A stretch of 64,000 bases of DNA from NCBI GenBank assembly GCA_037127255.1, contig JBANSL010000009.1, positions 19,553,475 to 19,617,474 on the forward strand, read 5' to 3'. This stretch comes from Persicaria tinctoria (Eukaryota; Streptophyta; Magnoliopsida; Caryophyllales; Polygonaceae). Under the pieces are notes generated by a model, which saw nothing but the letters and a program-made list of their open reading frames with translations, did no database searches and had not been told where the DNA came from. Shown piece by piece: positions 36,074 through 46,819 of the stretch; position 1 is the stretch's first letter, and every line of letters begins with the position of its first letter. The translations under genes were made by a program, and so were the position numbers.

Positions 36074-37970
36074 TTAGTATGCAGGCGAAGGAGTGTAGAC
36101 GGGAGCTTTGTAGGCAGGTGATGGGGTGTACACGGGAGCTTTGTAGGCCGGCTTGGGTGTGTAGACAGGAGCCTTGTATACGGGTGATGGGGTGTAGACT
36201 GGAGCCTTGTAGGCGGGTTTTGGGGTGTAGACGGGAGCCTTGTAGACGGGCGATGGACTGTAGACGGGAGCCTTGTAGATGGGCGATGGAGTGTAGATGG
36301 GAGCCTTGTAGGTGGGCTTTGGGGTGTAGACGGGAGCCTTATAGACGGGAGATGGAGTGTAGACGGGAGCCTTGTAGGCAGGTTTTGGGGTGTATACGGG
36401 AGCCTTGTAGACTGGTGTGTACACTGGGGCCTTGTAGACTGGAGATGGAGTGTAGACGGGTGCCTTATAGACGGGCTTTGGGGTGTAGACATGAGCCTTG
36501 TAGGAGGGCGATGGGGTGTAGACGGGAGCCTTGTATGCGGGCTTTGGGGGGTAGACGGGAGCCTTGTAGATTGGAGATGGGGTGTAGACGGGAGCCTTGT
36601 AGGCGGGCTTTGGGGTGTATACGGGAGCCTTGTAGACGGGAGCCTTGTAGACGGGTGATGGGGTGTAGACGGGAGCCTTGTAGGCGGGCTTTGGGGTGTA
36701 GACGGGGGCCTTGTAGACAGGCGATGGAGTGTAGACGGGAGCCTTGTAGACGGGTGATGGAGTGTAGACAGGAGCCTTGTAGGCGGGCTTTGGGGTGTAT
36801 ACTGGAGCCTTGTAGACGGGAGATGGAGTGTAGACGGGAGCCTTGTAGGTAGGCTTTGGGGTGTAGACGGGAGCCTTGTAGGCGGGCTTTGGAGAGTAGA
36901 CGGGAGCCTTGTAGACGGGAGATGGAGTGTAGACAGGATCCTTGTAAGCAGGTTTTGGGGTGTAGACGGGAGCCTTGTAGATGGGAGCCTTGTAGACGGG
37001 CTTTGGAGTGTAGACGGGAGCCTTGTAAGCGAGCTTTGGAGTGTAGATAGGAGCCTTGTAGACGGGAGATGGAGTGTAGACGGGTGCCTTGTAAGTAGGT
37101 GTTGGGGTGTAGACTGGAGCCTTGTAGATGGGAGATGGAGTGTAGACGGGAGCCTTGTAGGCGGGCTTTGGGGTATAGACGGGAGCCTTGTAGACGGGCG
37201 ATGGGGTGTAAACGGGAGCCTTGTAGACAGGCGATGGAGTGTAGACGGGAGCCTTGTAGACTGGCGATGGGGTGTAGACGGGAGCCTTGTAGGATGGCTT
37301 TGGAGTGTAGACGGGAGCCTTGTAGACTGGTGATGGAGTGTATACGGGAGCCTTGTAGACGGGTGATGGAGCGTAGACAGGAGCTTTGTAAGTGGGCTTT
37401 GGGGTGTAGACGGGAGCCTTGTAGACGGGCGATGGAGTGTAGACGGGAGCCTTGTAGGCAGGCTTTGGAGTGTAAACTGGAACCTTGTAGATGGGAGATG
37501 GAGTGTAGACGGGAGCCTTGTAGGCGGGCTTTGGGGTGTACACAGGGGCCTTGTAGATCGGGGATGGGGTGTATACTGGAGCCTTGTAAGCCGGAGATGG
37601 TGTGTACACAGGCTTCTTGTAGTACACTGGAGAAGGGGTGTACACAGGCTTCTTGTAGTACACTGGAGAAGGAGTGTACTCAGGCTTCTTATAGTATACT
37701 GGGGATGGAGAGTATACCGGCTTCTTGTAATAAACCGGTGATGGGGTGTAAGCTGGAGACTTGTAGTACACCGGTGAAGGAGTGTACACAGGCTTCTTGT
37801 ATTCAGGGGACCGTGTAAACGGGAAAAGATTTGTATTCTGGAGAGGGGGTGTATGTGGGTGATTTGTAAACCGGTGAGGGTGAACTGTACCCGTAGTAAT
37901 CGGCAGAAGCAAGGGCTGCTAGAGCCAAGAAAAGAAAAGAGGAGAGGAGGATGGAGCTCTTGAAAGCCAT
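36074..37970 (-). CDS. Repetitive Tyr/Pro-rich cell-wall protein (one frameshift)
   Basis: The start at 37970 gives [20 protein letters not shown], a signal peptide cleaved near [10 protein letters not shown]. The rest is almost wholly an 11-residue repeat, [11 protein letters not shown] or [11 protein letters not shown], with [11 protein letters not shown] variants at the N-terminus. Such Tyr/Lys/Pro repeats are found in extensin-like and proline-rich proteins that are secreted and cross-linked in the wall. The single exon would encode about 631 residues and ends ...PSPAY at 36074-36076. A one-base excess in a GGGG run (plus strand 37806-37809) shifts the frame after PVYTVP; the downstream repeats are otherwise open for 600 codons. 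This could be a real lesion or a homopolymer error. A TATA box lies at 38038-38045. Confidence 0.9.
36077..37600. repeat. 33 bp coding minisatellite of the wall-protein gene
   Basis: On the plus strand the unit is roughly GGAGCCTTGTAGACGGG followed by CGATGGAGTGTAGACG, repeated about 45 times with a 33 bp period and alternating higher-order pairs (PSPVY next to PKPAY). Near-identity between neighbours implies recent unequal exchange. It generates long spurious Cys/Arg-rich ORFs on the opposite strand. Confidence 0.9.
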
Positions 37971-38037
37971 TTTGAATGTTTTGGCTAACAAGAGAAGGAG
38001 AGAGATGAGATGATGTGAAATAACTATTTCCTACTCC

Positions 38038-38045
38038 TATTTATA
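38038..38045 (-). promoter_or_regulatory. TATA box of the wall-protein gene
   Basis: The minus strand reads AAGTATAAATAGGA, a near-perfect plant TATA box, 68-75 bp upstream of the ATG at 37970. This leaves a leader of roughly 35-40 bases. Confidence 0.75.
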
Positions 38046-38357
38046 CTTGTTTTGCATGTTCCTCAAATGATTAAGAGTGTTAAAATTTTTATTTTTGAAC
38101 AAGTCTAGATGGAGAAACCTACTTGGCTGCACGACTTGACATGCATATGGCATGGGAATGAGTTGAGATCAAGGCAAACATCTCCAACGTGGCTATCTCT
38201 ATGATTATGTTAATAACAACTAATATAATTTGCTTGGTTGGAGTAGATGCTTCCTATTATTCCAATTCTAGTTGTACAATATTTGACTTGCCTTTTGCTT
38301 TTGAAAAAATAGAGGAAGAAATTAATGCTTTTTTTATAAGGAGAATTTTCAGCTGAT

Positions 38358-38932
38358 TTTTTTTTTGATAGAAAAACAGACAGGCCAAGGCCTTAAAGCG
38401 GAGCAGACAACCTCCTACCCAATGCTGCGCAACCTGGTCTTAGTGACCCCATGCACATCATCGAGGAGGAGACCAGCTGCATCCATAGGAACCGAATTCA
38501 AAACATGAAAACCAATAGGAAAGTTAAAAGCGAAATTAGCAAGAAAATCCGCGAGGCAGTTGCCTTCCCGAAACGAGTGTCGGAGCTTCAGATCCCAGCT
38601 CCTACTAATGAAGCCATGGCAAGTTTTCACCAGGCTGGCGCAGGGGTGAGCGGACTTCACCGGCCCCCTTAGCAATCTCAACGCATCCTCCGAGTCAGTC
38701 TCACACTCCACTTTGCGAAACCCGAGGTCCCAAGCTACTTCCAAACCTTTCGCTATGGCCCACAGCTCTGCCATGACCACCGAGCACACACCGATATTCA
38801 TAGTGAAGCCCATGATCCAGTCTCCTTGGTCATCTCTGATGCAACCCCCAGCCGCAGCATTCCCAGCTCTTCTAACAGCCCCATCCGTGTTGATTTTAGC
38901 CCAGCCCGAGAGTGGGCTAAAATCAACACGGA
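38358..38932 (-). mobile_element. 5'-truncated LINE fragment with RNase H domain
   Basis: The minus strand encodes a LINE RNase H domain: INTDGAV, GGCIRDDQGDW, MAELWAIAKGLEVAW, ECETDSEDALRLL, FREGNCLADFLANFAF. The 3' end is an A tract (T run at 38359-38368 on plus). An 11-bp target duplication TTTCAGCTGAT flanks it (38347-38357, 38933-38943). The 5' end folds back on itself: 21-bp arms at 38883-38903 and 38913-38933 are complementary around a 9-base spacer. It lies about 390 bp upstream of the wall-protein ATG. Confidence 0.9.
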
Positions 38933-38943
38933 TTTCAGCTGAT

Positions 38944-40275
38944 TGAGACGTAGTCTATCGCATCTTCTCGAATGAGGTATAACATACTTAAATTTGTCGC
39001 AAGTATTTGTATTCGTAAAGAGCAGCTAAGATATACAATTATACCACAACATATATACAAAACAACTCATAATTAGTATATGAGACTTTTTAAGATGTAC
39101 ATATTATACAAGATTAAAACATATATACGAGTTTCCACCACACTGCCTAGCCTATTTAGTTAATATTGATAAGAAACTACTTGTTAAAAATAACCCATTA
39201 GAATAAAACACTCGAGGTTAAGAAATCATTAATATATAGTCATATCGGAGGTGTATGTTAGTATGTATGAATGTATTATACAAAACAACTCATTAGATCG
39301 AAGAAGAAAATAATGATTTTTTTTTAAGAAGAAAGAAATTTCACCAGACACAGATATACAGTGATATATTAAAAGGTTGAAAATCGGCAGATAAATTAAC
39401 CATTATGCTAAAAAAAAAAACAAATAATAAGAGATATATGTGTGTGTGTATATATATATATAGAAGTTGACCAAAGGAAATGATTTGCAATCATACAAAA
39501 GTACTCATTAATCATACAAAAGTACTCATTAATAGCGATCGAGTAACTCAATAATATTGATATGAAGCTGCTCCATTAGAATCGTTAATAGTCAAACAGA
39601 AGGTATATATGTATGTAAATAATATATATATTATAGAAAACAACTCATTATTAAGATGAAAACAATTTTATTAGAAGAAGAAGAAAATAACGCGTTGCAA
39701 TCATACAGGAACATTATATTATTATCCAAAACAAAATGCGACGACGAGTTTTCATGAGCCCACCGATTTATTAAAAAAAACCATTAGAATAAAACACGTA
39801 CTCAAGGTACGATTTAGAAGCCGTTAAGAGTCATCAATATTGTAAACATTAACCAAAAAGTTATTATAATTCGCAAAAAGTTTTGTCACTTTTGTGAAAA
39901 TAACAAAAATCAATTCAAGGGTAAATATTTGGCTTAATAGTCCTGATGCATGATGTGGGATTGTGAGGTATAAACTGTATGGATCATATGTACTCAGCCC
40001 TTAACGTGTATCATGTACACAAATCTGGTCCATTGAATTAAGAAGATCAACGGATGAGATTAAAAGTAACTTCTGATTATTCGATGGTATTGAGAGATTA
40101 TTCAGTGGTATTGGACGATTATTCGGTAGAATAATATTTATATTTTTACAGATGAATAATTACGTGAAAGCAGATGAATAATTTCTGAGTACATGATACA
40201 CGTTAAGGGTTGAGTACACCGGAACCAACTCCTATATATATATTTTATTAAGTAATAGTTCGAGTTCAGACAAAT
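38944..40275. other. AT-rich intergenic region with degenerate repeats
   Basis: No gene is visible. Phrases recur in diverged form: CAAAACAACTCATTA (about 39058, 39281, 39637), CCATTAGAATAAAACAC (39192 and 39781) and CAATCATACAAAAGTACTC (39488 and 39509). There is a short TG/TA microsatellite at 39439-39463. Confidence 0.6.
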
Positions 40276-40288
40276 CATTGTGTTTTAG

Positions 40289-41012
40289 GATGATGATGAC
40301 AGTCTGAAGAAGGAAACTCGACCATTTCTCGCAAAGTTCTTCTCACCCGTCTTTCTAAAGGTTTTGCTTCAACTCTCTTTGACACCCGAATGGATCATTT
40401 CTGATCACACAAACAGCATCTTGAATCGGAAAAATCCTTGTTGTGCAGGCATTTTCCATCACCTTTTTCGGAGAATGGGGTGATAAGAGCCAGGTATGTT
40501 GTAGCATCAAAGAACTAGGAGACGTTTTATTCTGTTATTCATCTAATAACACCATGGTGAAGCTCATAAACCTGCTAAATTTCAGACTGCTACGATTGGT
40601 CTGGCTGCTGATGTGGATGCACTGAGTGTGGTACTCGGAGGAATAACGTATAGTGCCTTACAAGCCTAGTACGTGCATTCTGGCTGAACTTGTTGATCCT
40701 CGTCTAATTTAAAGGCTTTCGTGCATTTCCTCAGGGGGCAAGCTTTGTGCATTCTGGCTGCTGTCTTGGGTGGGAAAAGCTTGGCATCCAAGATATCAGA
40801 GAAAATGGTAATGATTCTTCCATACATGACTTCAAAAGCTCTTTCGTCTCAGGGTCGCTGTCATACAATACAATACAATACATCAAGTTGGAAACATTTT
40901 CTGTTGGATTATACATACAGTTTTCTGCACATTTTGTTTGCAGGTGGCCTACGCCAGTGGCATTGTTTTCATCATTTTCGGGATCCAATCTTTCATTTCA
41001 GGCGTCGAATGA
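40289..41012 (+). pseudogene. 5'-truncated GDT1-like gene, copy B
   Basis: Five exons corresponding to exons 8-12 of the gene at 32656 are present with intact splice sites and frame: 40289-40360, 40449-40493, about 40586-40647, 40735-40807 and 40944-41012. They encode the second half, including FFGEWGDKSQ and the same C-terminus, FISGVE-stop. Substitutions are few (for example Ile to Thr at the start of the third). The seven upstream exons, with the start codon and first EIGDR motif, are absent; sequence before 40276 is unrelated. A functional transporter is unlikely unless transcription starts upstream. Confidence 0.88.
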
Positions 41013-41364
41013 GCCCTAGATTCTTCAAATTTCTCATATTGGAGGGAGGATATGCACCAATCTAGAATAGATCCTCTTTCCCATAGCTTTATTGATTCAC
41101 CAAGTAGTTTTGTCTTGGCTGTCATTGTTGCTGCTTTTCCTGTACTAGTTCCAATCACTGTACTGAAGATGTTAAAAGTTAAAATCATTTACCAGATTTT
41201 AAGCATCAAATTATTACATTCCCCATTGCAAACTCGTAGCATCAAAGAATCAAACAGACCAGTTGGAGTAAAAGGTAGCATAAGATTTCCCAGCTTGGAA
41301 ATATAAAACTTATATATACAAGCAATATGCTACTTAAATAAAAGTCAATTACCTCTCAACTGTA

Positions 41365-41458
41365 TGCAGTGGTCTTCAGCATCTGCCTGAGTGCAGACGA
41401 TCACCACTGCCAGTCTGTTGTGGTGTGCCTCTTGCATGATGTTGACTCAGACTGCATT
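41365..41458 (-). pseudogene. ClpS remnant copy B, C-terminal part
   Basis: The minus strand encodes the same ClpS C-terminal peptide as copy A (NIMQEAHHNRLAVVIVCTQAD-like reading), with a 6-bp insertion TCAGAC near 41446 and an early stop after LRGN. It is cut at 41458/41467 by a hAT-type element inside the coding sequence; the missing few codons resume at 49896. Confidence 0.7.
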
Positions 41459-41788
41459 GTCAATGGTAGAGCCGGCAAAATCTGACCCGACCCGAGAAAC
41501 TCGACCGACCGACCCGAACCGAAACCCGACCGAACCCGAAAATTTAGCGTTATGCATAACCTGAACCCGAAACTGAGCCCGACCGACTTTGACCCGAAAC
41601 CCGAAGTGACCCCAATACAGATAAACCCGACTCAACCCGGATCCGACTCAAATAAGACCCGACCCGAATTCCAACCCGACCCGACTCCCAACTGACCCGA
41701 TTCCCAACCCGACCCAATTTTAGATAGGGAATCAAGTATGATTTTGATAACAATATATTGCCAAATTTCAATGAAATTAATGATAAAT

Positions 41789-42001
41789 TAGGGGTGGGCA
41801 CGGGACGGGACGGGACGGGATTGGACCGGGACGGGACTCGTCCCGCGAAATTTTTTCGGGACGGGATCGGGACGGGACGGGCCTTGTCCCGCATATAAAA
41901 ATAATAAAATATTATATAAATTTGCAAAGTGAAAAATGCTTTCATAATTCATTATTTAGTATAATATGTTGAATACGGTATTATTCTCAACTATATTATT
42001 C

Positions 42002-42039
<38 letters not shown>

Positions 42040-42580
42040 AATACTATTATTAATTCATACAATGATTGTATAATTAATTATAATGTTCAACATATTTGGC
42101 TACATTATCTTACTAGATTAGGACGGAAAGGAATTCAGACGAGATTTACCAATATTGTCTAATTATCGATTGATAGTTAGGAAGAATACCGTATTTAATT
42201 AGCTATTTGCCTCTTGTAACTCTAAATGGGCGGGATGTGTGTGTCGATCTGATGGGATCCTCTCCATTGACTCAGTCTGGAATTTCTGACTTTATGCCTA
42301 GTCGTGTTGTTGTTGATGCTGCTCGACGTAAGTGTGTCAAGTATCGAGATTTGTGTACGGCGGCTGGTTATGGTTTCCTACCATTCTCATTCTCTTCATT
42401 GGGGGAGTTGGATACAGATGCGGTTGCATTGCTGAAGCGGATTCAAAAATTCTCGGTATCTCAGGATGATGGGGCTCGTGCTGCACGTTATATTTTTACT
42501 AGACTTGGCTTTGTTATCGCTAAAGGAGTGGGTGCCGAGATAGTATCTCGGTTGCCCACTAATTTCTTGTAATATGTTTT

Positions 42581-42663
<83 letters not shown>

Positions 42664-42847
42664 TTAAAAAAATCCCACGTTATAATTAAAAATAAAATAA
42701 AATAATATTACTTTTATTGTTATTATTATAAAATAATTATACTAATAATATATTATTATAGTTATAAATAATATTTGCTCAAAATAATAATACTAATAAT
42801 ATATTATTATTATTCTATAATATTATAATATTATTATTATTATAAAA

Positions 42848-42878
<31 letters not shown>

Positions 42879-43051
42879 TTATATACGGAATACGGGACGG
42901 GACGGGATTTGCGGGATCCCACCGGGATCGTCCCGCGTTACGTCCCGCATAATTTTTGCGGGACGGGATTCGCTATTTTGTCCTAAATTCCACCGGGATC
43001 GGGACGGGATCGGGACGGGATCGGGATTTGCGGGATTTGTGCCCACCCCTA
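41789..43051. mobile_element. hAT-type element, TIR TAGGGGTGGGCAC, nested
   Basis: The ends TAGGGGTGGGCAC and GTGCCCACCCCTA are perfect inverted repeats with an 8-bp duplication TGATAAAT (41781-41788, 43052-43059). GGGACGGGA words are dense and in one orientation at both ends. It belongs to the same family as 2455-2897. The 1263 bp interior contains a LINE fragment with a (TAA)n tail and long ATT/TAA microsatellites. Confidence 0.92.
42207..42660 (+). mobile_element. Probable RTE-type LINE 3' fragment with (TAA)n tail
   Basis: A 121-codon ORF (RRKCVKYRDLCTAAGYGFLPF, SFSSLGELDTDAVALLKRI, GARAARYIFTRLGFVIAKGV, VSRLPTNFL) resembles the C-terminal peptide commonly annotated downstream of plant non-LTR reverse transcriptases. 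The stop at 42570-42572 is followed within 15 bases by (TAA)n to about 42660, which fits the simple-repeat tails of RTE-clade LINEs. The family assignment is from memory of the peptide and is tentative. Confidence 0.55.
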
Positions 43052-43205
43052 TGATAAATAGAATGAGTTTACCAATGTTATAAAAATTGGGATTCTAAAT
43101 TGGGAATTTTTTTTTCAGAATATTCATGAAATAAAAAATAATTAAAGAAATGTTCAGCGCTTTAAACATTTTGTCAAAATGTTCAAAGTTGTCAGGTCGA
43201 GCAGA

Positions 43206-43376
43206 AAAGCGCGGTTTCAAACCGCGCTTTTCCTTCAATCTCTGATAGATCAGAGAAATTTTTTAAAAAATATATATATAATAAGGTGAACCGCGGTTTC
43301 AAACCGCGGTTCTACCTTTTTTTATTTTTTTTTAAATGAAAAGACATAAACCGCGTGATGAAACCGCGGTTTATGT
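43206..43376. repeat. Three palindromic hairpins in the MULE left TIR
   Basis: Perfect 12-bp-arm palindromes lie at 43206-43230 (AAAGCGCGGTTT, 1-base spacer), 43288-43312 (GAACCGCGGTTT, 1-base spacer) and 43344-43376 (ACATAAACCGCG, 9-base spacer). All share the core AACCGCG or AGCGCG. The right TIR keeps the first with a mismatch (48652-48676) and the third (about 48519-48551) but has only one arm of the second. Confidence 0.92.
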
Positions 43377-44100
43377 GTAACTCAACTGGAAATATGCAGA
43401 TGTGGGATCTTGTCAGTCAGACGTGGAATCTGTGCAGGTGAAGCGCGGTTCTAAGCCGCGGTTTATTTTGCAATAATCGTCAAAGATTCTTGAACCTGTA
43501 ACCCTAAACTTAAACCCTAAAGTAAGACGCGGACTGAATTCGCGTTTCTTGTTGCATATCAAATATTCGTCGTGGGCTTCATTAATTCTCATCTTCTTCT
43601 TCAACTCCACCGGGTACGCTGCATTACTTCACTCGTCCATGGTTTCTTTCTACCTTCTATAAGCATATTAGTACTATCAAAGAAGTATATCAAGAATTTG
43701 AAGAAGTTTATTAAAGGTTAGTTCATACAAACCATCACTTTTTTTTATTTTTATAAGTATTTTAGGTTGGTTTAATGAATATTACTATGTTGTCATGGAG
43801 TGAAAGAAAATTTCTAATTTTCTAGTTGTTAGCCTAAAGACTTTAACAATATTTGTAGCATTGATGTGCAAGTGAAAGTTTAGTAGTGTTGGTTTAGTAG
43901 TGCTATGATCTAGCAAGTGCAACTGATTATTACCTTCATGAAAATAGTCGATCATCATACAGTTGAGTAAAATATCTACATTTTAGAAGGGGTGGTGGTA
44001 ATTAATTAATTATGTAAATATTGATATACCATTGAATTAGTTATAATGTGGTAAAGAAAATGATGAAAACTAACTTCTTGTGGTTGGTAGCAAGCACAGG

Positions 44101-46129
44101 ATGGATGACCACTACAATTCATCTCATGAGGAGGAGATAGATGATATTCATGTCGATTCACTTGGGGTCGATCATGAAGATGACTTGGATCAGTCCGAGG
44201 AAGATGATGCTGAAGCTAGGGAGGCAGCAATTATAGCTGAGGCCACAAATCCAAATTGGAATATTGTCGAACAGCCCGACCCTACGATAATTACCTCTTG
44301 GCAAGCGTTGAACAGATATACGCAAGATGTGGAAGGAAGGATATTTTATCGTGATCAACTCTTTGATTCTTTGGAGGAATTGAAATTTCACCTGACGGAG
44401 TATTCTGTGTAGCTGAGGAAACAATATCGGACAATGAAGGCTACTCCAGATTGGTATATTGTTGTCTGCGATAGGAAGGATAGTTGCGGATGCACATGGC
44501 GCTTGTTAGTTCGTCGAGTAGACCGAACTCCTGGAATGTGGAGAGTTGTGAGTTATGCTGGTCCTCATGCACAAAACTGTGTTGGAGAACTGATGCAGTT
44601 TAATCGCAATATCACTTCAAACTTCATTAGGGGGGAGATTCTGGGGTTTATCCGCAAAGATTCAAACATGAAGCCAAGTTTCATCATTGAGCATCTCCAA
44701 AAAAGGTATAGTGTATGTGTCTCGTGCACAAAGGCTTGGAAGGCAAAGCATAAGGCAATTGCTGAGATTTACGGTGATTGGGAGGAGTCTTACACCGAGT
44801 TGCCTAGGTTCATGACAGTCCTACAAGCCTCAAACCCAGGGACAGTAGTTGAATGGAGCAATATCAACACTCCAAATCCAAATGAAAAGTTTCTTGGGCG
44901 CGTGTTTTGGGCTTTTTGCCCCGAGCCTTGCTGGGTTTAAGTATTGTTGTCCTTTGATTAGTATTGATGGCACCCACCTATACGGAAAGTACAAGCATAC
45001 AGTGCTGATGGCAGTGGGTGCTGATGCTAACAACCAGATATTTCCCTTAGTTTTTGCTATTGTGGAGAGCGAAAATGGTGATAGTTGGGCTTGGTTCATG
45101 GATTGTATTGGACGACGCGTGACACAAAGGGCGGGTTTATGTGTGATTTCAGACAGACATGCAGGCATTATGAAGACAATGACAGAGCTGGATAGATGGA
45201 GAGAGTCCAACGCTCATCACAGGATATGCATCTGACATCTGAAATCAAATATGAATGCTGCATTCCATGACAAAAATGTGAAAGACATGGTGGGATGGAC
45301 TGCATATCAACACGAAGCTCGTGGGTTTGAGAAGGGGTGTCGTGACATCCAGCAAATGAACAATGATGCCTGGGAGTACTTAGCCGCAATTGAGCCACAC
45401 ATGTGGGCATTGATACATGATGGGGGTGTGAGATACAGTGTCATGACAACCAACTTATCAGAGGCTTTCAATGGGGTGCTTAAGGGCGGTAGATGTCTTC
45501 CGATCACATCGCTTATCAGGCAAACATTTTACAAGGTGAACAGCTACTTCGTGATGAGACGTGCCGTGGCTACAGCTCGTATTGCCCAAGGTTTGCCTTT
45601 AACAGAAAAGATTGATGAGAAGATCGCAGCGACCATAACAACTGCGATGAGGGCACATGTTGTCTCATTTGACTTCCAGAAAGGCATATTCGAGGTCATC
45701 ATGAACCCAATAGGATCTCAAGGCCGTCGGAGTGGAAGGGCATATACATTCAATTTGAGAAATATGACATGCACATGTGCTAGCTGGAAGTTGTTGAAGT
45801 TGCCATGTGCTCACGTCATGGCTGTCTGCAGAGATCAGAGTCTATCATTTCTGCCATTTGTTGACTAGTTCTTTACATCACAAGCGCATTTGCTCACTTA
45901 CCAAATGTCTTTTCAACCAGTTGGTGAGCCCTTTAACTGGCCAGAAGTTGGAGGTCATAAGTTAGTCGCCAATCCTACACGTTTACGAGATGTGGGGCGT
46001 ACAAGATCACGTCGCATTAGGAATGAGATGGATGAAGGAGTCTCTGGCACAGTGCGTTGTGGCCTATGCAAGCAATGGGGGCACAACAGAAGGGCCTGCC
46101 CAGGCCGTGCTGGTACTTCAGGCTCATGA
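44101..46129 (+). pseudogene. MuDR-type transposase, decayed
   Basis: Reading continues through an acidic N-terminus, the MuDR DNA-binding-like region (RKDSCGCTWRLLVRRVD...VVSYAGPHAQNC), the MULE catalytic domain with ISIDGTHLYGKYKH and ISDRHAGI carrying two acidic catalytic residues, a SWIM zinc finger CTCASWKLLKLPCAH, and a C-terminal zinc knuckle CGLCKQWGHNRRAC. It is broken by in-frame stops at 44410-44412, 45233-45235 (probable CGA to TGA) and 45866-45868, and by a one-base shift near 44915. It lies within MULE TIRs and would have mobilised them. It is almost certainly inactive, but the lesions are few. Confidence 0.93.
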
Positions 46130-46189
46130 AGCCCTTATCATGATGTTTCTTATTCGGTAAGCTTGGTGCTTGTAATGTTCACATTCTGT

Positions 46190-46460
46190 AATGGTACTTG
46201 CATTGTTTTATGGTACTTGTAGTGTTATGGTACTTGTAGTGTTAAGGTAATGTTATGGTACTTGTAGTGTTATGGTACTTGTAGTGTTAAGGTAATGTTA
46301 TGGTACTTGTAGTGTTAAGGTAATGTTATGGTACTTGTATTGTTATGATACTTGTATTGTTATGATACTTGTAGTGTTAAGGTAATGTTATGGTACTTGT
46401 ATTGTTATGATAATTGTAGTGTTAATGTAATGTTATGGTACTTGTAGTGTTTTATGGTAC
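46190..46460. repeat. Minisatellite GTACTTGTAGTGTTATG
   Basis: About 15 imperfect copies of a ~17 bp unit (TTATGGTACTTGTAGTG, alternating with TTAAGGTAATG) follow the transposase stop. It lies between two convergent coding regions of the MULE, so it could be the shared 3' region. Confidence 0.85.
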
Positions 46461-46819
46461 TTTGACTTACTTTGAAAATAGATAACATATATATGGAAAC
46501 GCATAAACTTAGTCACGTCCGGATGCGCATAAACATAGGTACGAACTTGTTTCATGGATAACACATGTCATAACCAACATAGACCTACTAATCATCCTCA
46601 TCCTCACCTACGGTATCCAAATTACACACCGCTCGTTGACGAGGGGGAGGGGTGCCTCCATAAAGATTGGTTGGCTGCTGGTACACAACTCTCCCACCGA
46701 CCAATGGTGGCGTTGTCAAGATTGGTTGGGATGCACCGTACATGGGAGTCGGTTCAGCTGTTGCAAAGGTTGATTGTGGAAATTTTATTCTATTCTATTA
46801 AGCTAGAAGACATTGAATT

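Noticed and set aside
35905..37818. Long plus-strand ORFs rich in CRREPCRR repeats (315 and 239 codons)
   Set aside because: They are the antisense of the 33 bp wall-protein minisatellite; the minus frame has a signal peptide, TATA box and a known repeat type, while the plus frame has none.
40721..41065. 114-codon ORF across GDT1 copy B
   Set aside because: It reads through introns in the wrong frame; the true exons are 40735-40807 and 40944-41012.
46190..46460. Regular repeats considered as a CRISPR-like array
   Set aside because: Units are degenerate, contiguous and without unique spacers, in plant nuclear DNA; it is a minisatellite.
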